NCBI GenBank assembly: GCA_964036155.1
Contig: OZ038422.1
Coordinates: 52,971,201 to 53,035,200 of the forward strand
Length of the DNA: 64,000 nt
Source of the DNA: Diploscapter coronatus
Taxonomy: Eukaryota; Nematoda; Chromadorea; Rhabditida; Rhabditidae
Direction of reading: 5' to 3'
How positions within the stretch are numbered: the stretch's first letter is position 1; the number at the start of each line of letters is the position of its first letter. The notes under the pieces are model-generated. The model made no database searches, was not told the origin of the DNA, and was given only the letters and a program-made list of their open reading frames with translations. Below, one piece after another: positions 1 through 13,500 of this stretch. Made by a program: the position numbers and the translations under genes.

Positions 1-78
1 TTCAAATCTGGGTACGGTAAAATTCAGTAAAAAATTCTTGAAAGTTAGGCATTCACCGACGTTTCTTTTTTATTTTAG

Positions 79-3000
79 AAGTTCGCTGCCGGGTTTAACA
101 AGAAGCGGTCTCCCGACGGCCCGTCTGAAGCTGTCGACGAGCGCCAAATCGCAGGCGGAATTCGAACAACTCCAATCCGATGAGTCTTTCATGTAAGATT
201 TGAACTAGACTAAAAAAGACGTACCCGCGGGGAGGAGCGGCTATGGATCGAAAGCCTAAAAGATAATATTGCAGTGTAGGTGAAAAATTCGGAATATGTT
301 GCGAGGCGAGTGCAGGTTCAAAAATTAGCAATTTTCAGAAGTCTGATTTAGACCTTTCTTCTCCCGATTTTTCTTCTAGTTTTTCCAAAAATTTGGACAA
401 GTTTTTGCTCGTTGCTAGAATTTTCTCTTCAAAATCTCTAGCTTTTCTAAAAAATATTCTCCTTCAAAGTGTTGAATTTAGAAATTGAAAAGCAGGGCTG
501 ATCGTCGACTTGCAAATTTTGAAAATCTTCAAACCAGGGGCGAGACGAAATTCTTGTGTCCAGTTCCGAAAAATTTTGGGAGCCAATTCTGATTCCGGCT
601 CTGATATTTTAAATACCAATTCCGTCTCACCCCTGCTTCAGACTACACTTTCATTTCTATTTCTCGTTCTTCTGAATACCAAAATATTCCAAAGTATCGA
701 TCTCGTCTTTCAGAATCCACGATTGGCTTGAACGCTTCGGTCCGGAAGTGAACAAGTCGCTGAAGACTCTGCACCCGGACAGACCCGTCGTGGAAATCAT
801 CTCGTTCGACGATTTCGGCGGCCTTTTCCTGCGAAATGTCCATCCTTCCACTTTCAGTTCGCCGGAAGAAATCGTCGAGGCCTTTCAGAGGTTGGATATG
901 AGAATGAATGAGTTGGGGAAAACAGGACTTGTTCACTCCCTGAGGATATACCAACGATAACTTTATTTTTGAAGAGTGACGAGTCAAAATTGATTTAGAA
1001 GGAAAACACTCCAATCAGTATCGGAGTTGAAATTTCAAGAATGTTGAAGACTCGACTTTTTCCATCCATATATGCCATATATGAATTCCTCATAGTCACT
1101 TACAAATACAATTCTTATGCTTTTGCTATCCGTAAATTTTCAGAGTGGAATCGATCTCACCTCCCGAATTTCGGGATTCACTCGTGGTGCCTGATCGAAT
1201 AGACACATCCGAATTGGGAAATGGCTCGGATGAGATGGAGATCGAAGCAGAGCAGCTGAGAGAGGAGGCCGACATTCCTGACATCGCCTTGCAATTCATG
1301 CAGGAGAGTGACGAGTGAGTTTTTTTTTTTTTTAGTTTTTTAGTCGGAAATTATTTCTTAAAGCTCTTTATTATATCATTGTATAGTTGATTTTTCGAGA
1401 AAATCGATACCAAATTGAGCTAAAAATCGAGGGAAAATTCGATTTTTCAGTTCCGACCTCGCCCTCGCCTCTATGTGCTCCTCTCAGCCAGGCCCCTCTA
1501 CATCTGCAGTCTCTTCGTCTTCCACTGCCCCTTCCAAACCCCATCCTCCCTCGACTCGACGCGTTTTGTCCGACAAAATTCGCTCCGTCCGACGTCACCA
1601 CCTCTCCACCAAGACGGCCAATAACTCGGAAAATTTGCCTGTCCTACCCCAGTCCATTCCAGTCAATCTGCAGCTCGGACGAATCTCTAAGTCATTCAAC
1701 ATTCCGCCTTCGATCCTCGAAACAGACCCGCCCATTTTCGTGCCCAGAGATCCCAAACTCGTCGTCTTGCCTGTCAAGACTGAAGCCATTAGGATCAAGG
1801 AAAAGAAAAAGGAACTAGCTTCGGTGGAGGATCTGAAACTGCTCGTCAGTCAAGGGGTGAGAATTTCATGATTACGCATTACCATTTGATAGGATTTTTC
1901 GTCTTAAAATTAGAAAAAAAAATGAAAACCTGCATTATAAGCTTTCGTTCTAATTATGAGATCTACTTTTTCTCTTATCTTCTAAATCCCATTTTCATTT
2001 CGGGAAGGAACATTTGAAAATATTTGAAATAATGTTTTTTTTTTTTCTTTCAGAACATCGCTGAATTCAGCCTGATCCTGGCGGAGAAACGAGTCCTGAG
2101 ATCCGCAAATTTGAAGTTCTCCTTCTCGGTTTTCGGTCAGTTCATCGTTGAGAAGACGAAAAAGGCCGAGGAAGCGATGGGCGTCCTGAAAAATCTGTAG
2201 GTTTTCCTTGGTTGTTACTTTGATGCTGAATCCCCAGTAAATTCCGACGAACAGCTAATACTACTTTTCCTTACCCTCAGATATTTTCTCTTATTCTTTG
2301 CCGGGGGATTAAGCAATCACTGGTATTTATTTTCATCGAGTTCAAAAATCACCCCTTTTCTTCGTCCTATTTGACATTTTGGCAAGCCCTTGTTCTGATT
2401 CTTATTCTGTAATTTGTAAGCTCGATTTAGTTTCGCAACTGATTGAGCAGTTCATTAAAAATTCAAAATGTTTCAGACTGATCCTGGACTCAACGGCGAC
2501 ACTGCCCGCCTCGATTGTGTGGGTGCTGATTCGACGGCTCTGCGAGGAGAACGGTCCTGTCGGATTGAAGGAGCAAATCGATGCGATTCATGCAGAATTC
2601 ATGACGAGAACTCGTGAGTATTTCTGCTCTCTTGTAATTTTTACCCTTTTCACTTCCCTTAACTATTTTTTAGAAAAGCGATAAAAACTACAAGTGGCCA
2701 TTTTTTTCAAAAACCTTTAAAATTTCATCATATCTAATTTTAAAAATAAATCTTATTTTTTCTTCTTCAGATTTCTCGAAGAAGATCAAAAATGAAGTAT
2801 TCGACGAGCAGAGATTGTTGTACTCAACAGCCTGGACCAAAGGTTATTTCAGCTATTTTTTCATGGAAAAATTGAGACAAAAATTTCAGACTCTAACTCT
2901 GCCTTGGATTTGTTCGAAGCGATGACCCAGCTGGGATTCGACAGAAATGCCGAGTCTTTCCTGCACGAGGGTGTCACTGTTATGTACAAAGAAAAGTAAG

Positions 3001-6000
3001 CCATCTTTTTGAATTTATTCTTCTCGAAAATATTGACCCTTTCTACTTTTCAGGTCCTCGTTTTCCGAGATCCTCTCTCGTTGGCAGCCTCTTTCTTCCC
3101 GCTACAGCACGACTGCAGGGTCGAGTGTCGTCTGGCAGGCTTTGTTGAGGGAGGAGGAAAGTCAAGCTAACAAACAGTTCGGCAAATCTATCAGTAAGGA
3201 ATTAAACCATTTTGAAATGAAATTCGGAATTTTGACCAGACGGAGTTCCATGGATAGTGAAGTTCAAGAACAAATATTCATTCGGATATTTCGCTTTATG
3301 AAATATATTTAAAATTGAAAATTTGGCGAAAGAGTATTCAAGTTTTTTTCTTTTCTAATCATTTTTGTCGGAATTTTTAAAGGATCAAATTCAACGTATC
3401 TTTAAGAGTGGATGTCAGGAAAAATCAAAGTCATAAGGAAGGGGTGCGGAACAGGGGTCCGTCGATTTGGCTGATTTTCACATATATTGTTCAGTTTTTC
3501 ACGCTGATTCTCGTGGTGCTATTCATCTTTCATGAAAATGATCGTATGCAGGATTACGGTAGCTTGAAGTTTTGACTGACCCGACCTCGGGAAAAAATTC
3601 ATAACTTTCTTGTTTCTGAACCAAATCGAACGGGGTTTTCAGCACTGGATAGCCTATGAAAAACTCTACAAATAATGTAACTACGACCACTTGCTACGAT
3701 CAACGATTTCTCGCCAAAAATTAAAATTCGAAAATTTTGACTTTAACTCACCTCAGTTTTCGATTTTTTTCAACCAAACAGAAGTTCGATCGAAACCAAA
3801 ATATTAGCTCAGGAGGAAGAGGATTCAATTCTGCACAAGATATTACCAATTTTGATCAAAATCGCCATGACCAACACGACGAAAAATGCGTCCGAACACG
3901 TAAAATCAGGGTAATTATTGCATAGCATTAGCTTTGGCCCCCCATAGCTTTCTTATTTCTGAACCAAATTTCATGATTATTTTTTTATTTAGTAGATATT
4001 GAGTAGGAGAATAAGGTAAAAATAAAAAGAAAATTTTTAGAAATTTATTTTGGCGGGAATAAATTACCCGAAGTTACCCTATATACCTGTACTGTATTTA
4101 CAAGTGTAATGTGAGTTACTGTCGAAGTTTTCCATGAAATCTTGTAGAGCTCTTCAAGTTAAACAACTTTTGTTCCAGAACTTATTCTAGAATGTGCACA
4201 GACAGAGAGATATGATTTTTCGAAATTTACTGTCCAAACAGCACTTTGCAGTAATTTATCATTAAACTTCAAAAAATTCTGTAGCTCATACGGTAATGAA
4301 TCCGAGGTAAGTTTTGGAACGAAAGTTGTTTACCATGTCGATCTACACAACATACTGGAAGTACAAATTTTTCCAACATCATTTACGCGTAAACGTAGTA
4401 CGAGTATATAGGGTAACTTCGGATAATTTATTCTCACCAAAATAAATTTCTAAAAATTTTCTTTTTATTTTTACCTTATTCTCCTACTCAATATCTACTA
4501 AATAAAAAAATAATCATGAAATTTGGTTCAGAAATAAGAAAGCTATGGGGGGTCAAAGCTAATGCTATGCAATAATTACCCTGATTTTACGTGTTCGGAC
4601 GCATTTTTCGTCGTGTTGGTCATGGCGATTTTGATCAAAATTGGTAATATCTTGTGCAGAATTGAATCCTCTTCCTCCTGAGCTAATATTTTGGTTTCGA
4701 TCGAACTTCTGTTTGGTTGAAAAAAATCGAAAACTGGGGGTATGTTAAAGTCACATTTTTGAATATTCTAATTTTTCCGCCAAATTAGCGATCGCTGAGA
4801 TTCATCGTAACTACATTATTTGTAGAGTTTTTCATGGGCTATCCAATGCTGAAAACCCCACTTGATTTGATCCACAAATAAGGAAGTTATGAATTTTTTC
4901 CCGAGGTCGGATCAGTCAAAACTTCAAGCTACCGTAATCTTGCATACGATTATTTTTATGAAAAACGAATACCACCATGAGAATCAGCGTGAAAAACTGA
5001 ACAATATATGTGAAAATCAGCCAAATCGACGGACCCCTGTTCCGCGTCACTTTGAATAATACTGACATTCACTCTTAATCTTAACTTGTTTCAAATTTTC
5101 AGGCCAGATACTGTGGCAGTGTCAGCAATTCGACCATCCATTTGCGTGTCTGGCCGAGCTGCTCTGTGCCCTGCTCCAATCGAATCGAGTCGAGGACGCA
5201 AAACAAATTATGGCCAAACTGGCCGTTTCCGGCAGGTACTTCGTTCATCCGCTCGAGCACATGGCGAAATTGGTAAGTTTTTCTGCTTTTTAAAGGGGAA
5301 AAATATTGTAAGTTATGAGTTCTTAAACGTGTCGATGATATTCTAGTTTTGAAAAAAAAAACTTTTCCTTCGGAAATTTCTACCCTACTTTTCGTAATAG
5401 GTTTCTCCACGTAAAATTTTCAAAAATTTCAGCTATTTTATCTGTCAAAAGCTATTTTCATTATTTTCGAAAATTAACTTCAGAACGACCTGGAAAACAT
5501 GGAGAAGGTAGCCGAATTGGTTTCGTACGGAATTTACGGACATCGGAAGCGGGCTGTCAAGGCGAAGGAAAAAGCAGAGGGGGTGATTGAAGAGCAATCG
5601 CCAGAGGTGAGTGGCCAAGTAGTTGAGTGGTAGTGGGTTAGGAAGCGAATTTATGCAAAAAATGCCAGTCTAAATAGTGATTGACGGTCAAATTCGGCTG
5701 CCAATTTAATCCAGCTGGCGAAAAAATTCGACGAAAGTCAAATCGACCATCCAAAAGTGGATTGTTGAATCAAGAATCGTCACACAATTTAAAAAAAAAA
5801 AAAAAAAAAAACGGAGATTTTATAAATTTGAAAACCTCTTTAAATTGAACAATTGATTATTTCATCGAAATCTGAGCAAAAGGTGTACGAAAATGAAACG
5901 ATTTTGAAAAAAAAGAATGTCCTTACACTTCTGATCGTCTTTAGAGAAGTCAAATTTACATTTTCAGGAGTCAAAATCTCGCTCGAAACTCCTCCAAGGA

Positions 6001-6615
6001 CTGGCTGAATTTTACGGCTGGGACAGAAAGCGCAAGAAGTTCGTCGATTATTCCAAGGGCAAGAAAGGTAAATTTTCCTAAAAAAATAAGATCTTCTAGC
6101 TCATTTATTTATTTTTTAAAATCTCACCGACTTTGAAGGCGCAATTTCATTGCTAAGTGCTTTGACCCTAACTGGTTCCAGTTTTCTGAAAAAAATTGAA
6201 TAGAATTTTTACTTTTCATTTATTTTAAAAATACTTTTTTCACTGAAATAATCTAAAGAATATTCTCTACAATTTCACCAAAGCAGATTTTAAAATATTT
6301 AACTATTTGAGAAAAGATTGATTTTAGTCATTTTTAAATGGATTTTTCCTAACAAAACAAAGACATCAAACCATTGTGATAAAGAATAAGAATTCAGTTA
6401 GCTTTCCAGATAGACATCCTTTCAATTTTTTTATTATTTTTAAATTTTCAGACAAGAAAATGCACAAAGTGGACGAGAAGCAGCTGCATTTCGTGGCACT
6501 ACGAATCCAGGAATTGTGGCAGAGAGTGGCCGAGAGGAACGGGGACAAGGAATCTTTGAAGAGACTCAGAAGATGGGAGGAAGACAACAAATTGGAGAAG
6601 TACCAGCCGAAATAG
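79..6615 (+). CDS. Unidentified multi-exon gene, 5' end outside window; presequence-like N-terminal region
   Basis: I do not recognise this protein. Thirteen exons join in phase: 79-192, 714-890, 1144-1314, 1451-1856, 2054-2196, 2477-2613, 2771-2842, 2890-2995, 3054-3193, 5103-5272, 5484-5606, 5968-6067, 6452-6615 (stop TAG). They give at least 673 residues. The first visible exon starts with one base of a split codon, so the start lies upstream. It reads SSLPGLTRSGLPTARLKLS, basic and serine/threonine-rich without acids, like a mitochondrial presequence. An acidic stretch follows, then a Ser/Pro-rich segment from about 1473, then mostly helical sequence with a Lys-rich C-terminus. The region around 5103-5272 (ELLCALLQSNRVEDAKQIM) has a helix-turn-helix look as in PPR or TPR proteins, but no definite repeat register is visible. 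The donor at 891 (GTTGGA) is weak. The 1.9 kb intron 3194-5102 holds a foldback transposon. AATAAA lies at 6913. Confidence 0.7.
535..635. mobile_element. hAT-type MITE (copy 1)
   Basis: The element has terminal inverted repeats: CAGGGGCGAGACGAAATT at the left and AATTCCGTCTCACCCCTG at the right. It is flanked by CTTCAAAC and CTTCAGAC, an 8-bp duplication with one mismatch. CAGGG-type ends and 8-bp target duplications are typical of hAT elements. It lies in an intron of the first gene and codes for nothing. A second copy is at 18682-18743. Confidence 0.65.
3406..5074. mobile_element. Foldback element with TTAA ends (piggyBac-like, non-autonomous)
   Basis: The left end is TTAA-GAGTGGATGTCAG and the right end is CTGACATTCACTC-TTAA, with TTAA at 3402-3405 and 5075-5078. 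The arms are near-perfect inverted repeats several hundred bases long: bases around 3440-4100 recur inverted at about 4400-5050 (for example the segment with ATATATTGTTCAG at 3485 and CTGAACAATATAT near 5000). The centre near 4100-4400 is less symmetric. TTAA targets are the hallmark of piggyBac elements. No transposase ORF is present. It lies within an intron of the first gene in an arrangement that still allows splicing. A related, diverged copy ends at 49714, again at TTAA. Confidence 0.75.
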
Positions 6616-7514
6616 ATTAGAAAGTGAAAGTAAATGTAAGGAAGTATGCAACCTGAAAAACTCGGTCCATGCGAAATAGTATGGGAAAGGAATCTTCTTC
6701 CTATCATCCCTCAGTCTATTGTGCTTGGCTTGGAAGCTTTTCAGGTTTGAACTTTCCAAATAGCTAAGAAAGTACAGATTTTTTTTTGAAAATCAGCTCA
6801 ATTTTGTACATCTTGACATCATCTTTTTATTTTGATCTGAATTTCTATTCAAATCTTCACAAACCGACTCCTTTTTCCTTTCCAGACCTAGGGAGCACTT
6901 TCGTCAGACGAAAATAAACTAAAGGATAGATCGCAAAAGGCTTCTGACGATCTTCCTCCCGAAGTCTTTCTCTCATTTTTCCCAACTCCAAATTAGGTGT
7001 TATTCGGTACAGAGCTTCGTTCAGCTTACGTTGTTATTGTTGAATTTTATAGTAGTTCTTTCATTTACATCGTTGATTTGTTCTCGTGGAGAATTTAGAA
7101 AATTTAGACTTGTTTCTAGGTTCTTCCTTATTTTTCCATCATAATTGTTACGGAATGCTCAATTCTTCAGTGATTTGATCATCCATTTTCGAGTTTTTCA
7201 GAAATTTCATGCAGTTTTCCATCGATATTATTCCGTTTCTAAACTGCATGGACGTTCCAAAAAGTATTTTATTAGGACGAATATTTCTTTGTTTATTAGT
7301 TAGTTCAGACTCCTTAGATGTAGGTTTTGTTTTGCGAGTAGATCTTTGTGATTTTGCTTCGAGAAGATCATTCAAACGAGATGTGCCTTTATAAATAAAC
7401 ATGTTGATTTGTAAGATTTTTTCTGAATAATACAGTTTCTAAGGGACTGTTGGATATTTGATTTAATTTTTAAGTTTGTTTTGACTTTCCAAAGCTGAAA
7501 TATTCAGTGACAGG
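6616..7514 (+). other. Intergenic region and 3' UTR between first gene and mma-1
   Basis: No gene is seen here. The proximal part is the 3' UTR of the upstream gene with AATAAA at 6913-6918. Immediately before the mma-1 ATG is a TATTCAG acceptor at about 7501-7507, which could be a spliced-leader acceptor if this organism trans-splices. The roughly 0.9 kb gap is long for a nematode operon, so operonic linkage is not supported. Confidence 0.5.
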
Positions 7515-10500
7515 ATGTTGACCGTGCGAGGTTTGGCATCCGCGCGGCTCTTAGCAACCCTTATCAGAAGACAGGCTGCAAGGTATATTTTTACTTGCAA
7601 GTTATGAATTTACCAAATCGAGAATTTTCGATCTAGCCAGAAATGGCTACTTGAGAATATTCAAAGTGTTCTGCCTGATCTTCCATTCTATTCTATATGA
7701 AGGCTGAATGAGAGTTTCGGTTTCGGATTTTTTCAAATTTGGACTTTCTTCTAGCCCTTTTCTTTATTATTCTGAAGCAGTGATCCTCATAAACGTTTCA
7801 AATCTAAAGTTCTTCTAATCATGGCAAAATTTTATTTTCAGTGCCTCGGTGACAGCGAGCAATGAACGAACTTCTGCGATTAGAAAAGAGTCAAGGGAAG
7901 GTCGCAACCTAGATGGAGTCCGGTCAGCTGTACAAAGACATAGGCAAACGGTGAGAATGAAAATTCCGTATCTTTGCAAGAAATATCACTTTAAACTCCT
8001 CTTTCAGAAACAACCCGAGGAATCAGCCTCTCCTGGCACTGCGGAAGCGAGTCAGAAACGGAAACTCACGTTCAAAACTGCATACGACATTGTCAGATTG
8101 TGAGTTTTCTTTTTTAGTTTCTTATGAAACAAGCATTTGTTTTTACGAAACACCATAGAATTGTATCATTTTTGTCTTGGATAATTTGGCCAACTCAAAG
8201 ACCTGTCATTTTATTAGTTCTCCAGATTCGATCAAAATAACGCTATTAAAAAGGAAAATGTTTCAATTTTCACATTTCTGTCTCTTTAAAAAATCGGCTC
8301 GAACTATCCAAAAGTCATCAACTTTACAACTCAAATTTCCATTTCTAATCTCATTTTGCAGCTACGAAGTAAATGGGATGAGTGGAATGGACACGATGGC
8401 AGCGGCACGTGGCGTGGCACAGGACCCAGAATCTGACCTGCACACTCTCACTGACAGGTAACTTCTATATTTAGTGCATTACAATAGTTTTGGAATTCAG
8501 ACAAATGTCGGTTCTGATTCACGGCTACGACGACGATTACGCTCATACTGTGCCGAGGAACGTCCGCAAACTCGCTCTCGAGGATTTTGTCGAGAAGTGC
8601 CAGAAGCGGGGTATTTTTTATCTTTTAGAGGATAGTGAAATTTAAAAACATTTTGGATATGAAAAGTCGATTATTTTTCCGTACCGGAGATATAAATAAA
8701 GCCTGATCCTGATATTATTGGATCAATTTCAATTCGAGTATCAAACTTATAAAAGTTTTATTCCTCAATGCTTTTTCCGCACTCAAAATTTTGATTTTTT
8801 CCAAATTTCAGGCATCAAATTCGACGTCTTCGCGAAGAATGCCATTTTGAAGGCCAGAATTAACAACGGTAAAACTTTATTTTTGAAAGATTCCAATTTT
8901 ATTTTTCAGGTGCCGAATTAAAAGCTGCCGATGTTCTGCAGGAATGGGAGAAGGAAGAACTCACTCCGAACCAAGAGACCTATGAACTGGTCGCCAGAAT
9001 TTACGCTCAACAGGCTGATACAAAGGCTATTCTGTGAGTTTGAATATTTTCTTTCTTAAACTCGATCAATTTGGCTTATTTCTAAAATTCTTTTAAAAAT
9101 TTATTAGATTTTCCAATGGGCAGTAATCAAAGATGTACGAAAATGAATTTCGAGATTTCGAAACCCAAGATCGAAGTTGTCTATAAAATTTTATAGGAAA
9201 ACGAAAACGAAAACGAAAATGACCGGAACGAGCATTTTCGTACACACTTGATATTAACAGGGAAAACGAGCACGAGCTCATTTAATCTCACCTAAAGTGG
9301 ACTTAAGTCTAGTCTGATAGCCAATTTTGTCCCTTTCATTAGTTCATCAACGCAATCATCGCTCTTCATTTTTGCACCCAACCTAAATACTCCATAGAAT
9401 TAGAATTTCCAAATTTCAGCGCGATAATGCAGCACATGAAGGAGGCAGACCTGAGCCTGTCCGAGCGAGTCGTTGGTCCTCTCGTTCATTCCGTTGCAAG
9501 GCAAGGCAATTATGGGCAAGCGGAGGATATCATCAAGGTTCGACATTTTCCTTTATTAAAATTTTTAAGTTCACTTTTCAGAAAAAAAAAACTTATATTT
9601 CACTCGTTCCAGAACTTTCAACTTCAGCTGTAAAAGGAGAATAAGCTTTCAGAAATTCATCCCCGGTCTACCCGAAGTGGCCCTTCGTTATTACTTGGCG
9701 AATGCAGCTCTACAAAATGGAGACATTCACGAAGCCGTCAACGCGATCGCGGGAACCACTGCCAGCGGGAATATTTTCGGGGTGAGACTTTATTTTTATT
9801 ATTTTTTTTACAAATTTATCTCAATTTCTTCTGAATTTGGAAATAACTTTAGTTTGTGGATAGAAGGAAAGCATAATAAATCTCCTCATTAACAATAAAG
9901 TTTACCTTCATTCGCGGCAGCAAGTATTTCATGTTGCATTATTTTCAAAACTTACTATTAATAATCTAATTCAATACCATTATTTTCCAAAAAAATATTA
10001 TTTTTCAGTTCCGTCAACAAGAGAAGATCATCAAGCTTTTCATCGACATGGTTGAGAAGAATGTGGAGAACCCTTTCGAATTGGTTAGTTTTTCCTTAAT
10101 TTTTTTCATTTCAATTCTAAAATCAAAATTCCATTACCGCTCGTCCCTGCTCTATTAACGCATTTGTTTCTTTGGGAATTCATGAAATTTTTCCTTCTAT
10201 CATCATCTCTTTAACTTTCGTCAACTTTCAAAATGTGCTCTATTTTTCCAGCTAGCCCCCTACCTCGTGACATCCCCCGATGGTCGAACTCTGAACACGG
10301 AGAACGCCCCGAATGGAAAACTGGTGACTGCAGTGAGACTGGCTGCTGCAGAGGGTCGAGTCAAGGACGCCATCAGTCTCTTCGAGAGAGTCCCTTTTAG
10401 TCAGCGCAAAACGTAGGATCTAAAGAGAATATTTAGAACAGAAATGATAAAAACCGGCGACTTATAGACCGCAAGACATAGCGAGATTATAAGCAAAAAA

Positions 10501-13500
10501 AATAAACATTTATATTTCCAGCCTTATATCTTATTTAGTATTTCTTATATAATAATATCTTGCGCTTTACAAATAGTCTAAAAATCAAAGAAAAATCACG
10601 CACCCCAAAGAGTTTTTTTTATCAAGAACAAGGATGAGCAGGAATTTCTGTTTTGTTCTGAAATAAATTACATTTACTCTTATTTAATGCTGATTTTTAT
10701 TCCGTTTCCGAAAGATTTTCTCGCACTTTGATTTTGAAATAATTTCCTTATCGAATCAAACATTTTCAGAAATCATCGTCGAGAAATGCGCAACGGACTC
10801 GTGAAGATGATCGAGTCTGAAGATACGTCTGTCGAGGAACTGATTGAAATCTCCGAGCGCATCAGGAACAATTGGATGCTCCCGTGAGTTTTCCATGATT
10901 ATTCAAGGAGAAAATTGTCGAGTGAAGGATTGTTATGACTCGAAAAACGAGGAAAATATTCGAAGAAGTTATACTTTTTGTTTAGTTTTGAAGGATAGTA
11001 GATGTTCGATAATACTTCAAGTTTCAGCGGCACAGAAGGGGACGCGATGGGCATCGTCTTGGAGGAGTTGGGCAAGTGCGAGTCGACTGACCGCGTCGCG
11101 GCAGTCTTCGACGCCCTCAAACACAAGGACTACTTCTACGATCTGCTCCAGACCAACCCCAACTGCAAGCGACCACTCGCGCTGTCTATTGCTAAACAGG
11201 TATCATTCATTTTCGGGGAAAAGGGACTAAAATCCAAATTTCCAGAAAAGTTGTATAAAAAAAAATTCGAATTCAATGAACGCGAACGTTGAATGTGCAC
11301 GAATTGTCGTAAGCGTTCTGCTCATTATTGAGACTGCGCTAGCCCCGTGCGGCCATTATGCGAGACCTCTCTCTTTCTCGGCTTTCGTGAGAGAAATGAT
11401 CTGTTGCCTCCCAAAATAGAACATATAAGTGAGAATTACTGTGCGGCCAGAAATCTTAATCAAAATAAAATTTGACGACAATAATGCACATTTTATTTCA
11501 GCAAAAATGAGGTTTGAATATTCATAAAAAAAGACCACATTTTAGATCCCGAAAGCTAAATCGCCAGAGGAGCGAGACAAACGCATCGCCGATGTAGCGA
11601 CCGTACTGTTCGTGGCTCCCGAAGAGGAAGTGCGAGCTGTCGAAGAGTACAGGCAGATCATCTACAGGCTTTGTGATAATGGTTCGAATGTTACGTCTTT
11701 TTAAGTCGAAAAAGTTTCTAAAACTCCTTTACTTTTTCCATTTTAACATTTTATAGAATATCTTGTGCTACAGAATAATTCAAGATGATTTGTTCTCTTG
11801 AGACGAATATTTGCTTCCAGACGTAGCCCTCGCGATCCACGTCCTGCCTCAGATCGAGGACTCGATCGTCGCTCGCGAATTCGCCACTTCCATCGTCAGC
11901 CAGATCCTTCGCAACTATCCCGACGATAAGCTCGCGGTTGACAAACTCGAGAAATTCCTCGACAGGTCGGAACTATTAATGTTTGAGAAAATATCCTTCA
12001 CTATAAGAGTTCTTTTAGTCCACACTTTTAAGACACTGATAATGATTATATTTATTCTTCTAGAGGATGCGCAAAAAGTATGACCGTTTTCACTTTTAAA
12101 GTTGGAGCTGTACATATCTAAAATCCATGACCAAATGGCACATAAAATATGTAGGGAGATAATATTAGTAGAGAAGAAGGTAAAATATGTTTCTGAAAAA
12201 TTGCAGCTACTATTATTCTAAAAATGAAGTTTTAAAAGAGAATCAAAAACGACCCAAACTTTTCCGCATCTTGTGTTTACTGAAAATCCGATAACATTCC
12301 ATAAAATTCGAACTTTTCAAAATCTATAAGGAACATCTTAACTTTAGCAACACAATCGACGACCTGCTAGGTGTGGCCTTCATGACCCAGCTGCAGCATT
12401 TCCTCGCTAACAAATCCGACGATTCGGACAACAAGCGGAAAGTCAACATCGCTGCCAAAATCATCGCTTTGTCATTCCCATGTGAGTATTCTCCTTGATA
12501 TTTTTTTTCAAAATTCATATTTCTTGAAAAACTCGTATCATCTAAGTACAAAAATCTCTAGAACTAGGAATGAAAGATGTGATAAAGTCAAATAGCCTCT
12601 TTCCATGAAATCATTATTTCAGCCGATCCAAGTTTGCCGTCCCATTCCGGAGCGGTTATTTTGGAGTTCATTTACTGCAGCTACGCCCTGCCTCTCTCCG
12701 CGATTCAAACAATCACCGAACAGCTGCAAAACGAGGTGCGTTTTATTTTTTACTTGACTTTTTCATGGTGTTTTTCTCTCATCTCGCAGTAGTCGTGCCA
12801 TAGTAAGGGATGAACCCGGGAAAGTTGCAGTCCGAATGTGAAGTGTACAAGTCGAACGATGGAAAAAATTTGATTAGTAAGATTAGGTCTGAATTCAAAT
12901 CTCAGCATTCCGTAATTATCAACAACAAGATCGACTGGTAGACTATTAGCTCGAATTATGTGATTACATGTGAAACTCTAAAAAATGCAGTGTACATCAT
13001 CATATCTCATGCAATATCTGCCTTATTCAAATATGTTTTACATTTGGATGGTGACAGTTGGGTAAAGAGCGCAAGTAGGTCCAGGAAAATTGTGTTCTCA
13101 AAATGGAGTGAACACATTTTGGCATGTTGGAAAATTTTAAAATGAGATTTTTTATAACTTCTAAATCATCAAATTTCAGCCCCGCGTCAATTTGACATTC
13201 GATCAGATGAATCACATCAAGGAGAAACTCGCTAAGCTCAAAATGGAAGAGAGGACTGAGTTCGTGGAAGTGCTCAAGAAGCAGAGCAAAGTGGGTGATT
13301 TTGTGATTTGTTTTGAAACCAAAAATGTCGAATCTATATAATTACTTTTGACCAGGGATTTGTCAACACAGGAGCTCATAAATTTGATAAAGCAGCAAAT
13401 GGGGGGTTTTTGATGACGCTGTCACGATAGCCGCATCTAAAAGTGCTCAAACATACTCTGAAGCGTTGAATTTCGATTTTTGCAGTCTCTTCACTTGTAT

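Noticed and set aside
3737..3925. Short frames inside the TTAA element
   Set aside because: They are in foldback arms, mirror each other, and show no transposase motif.
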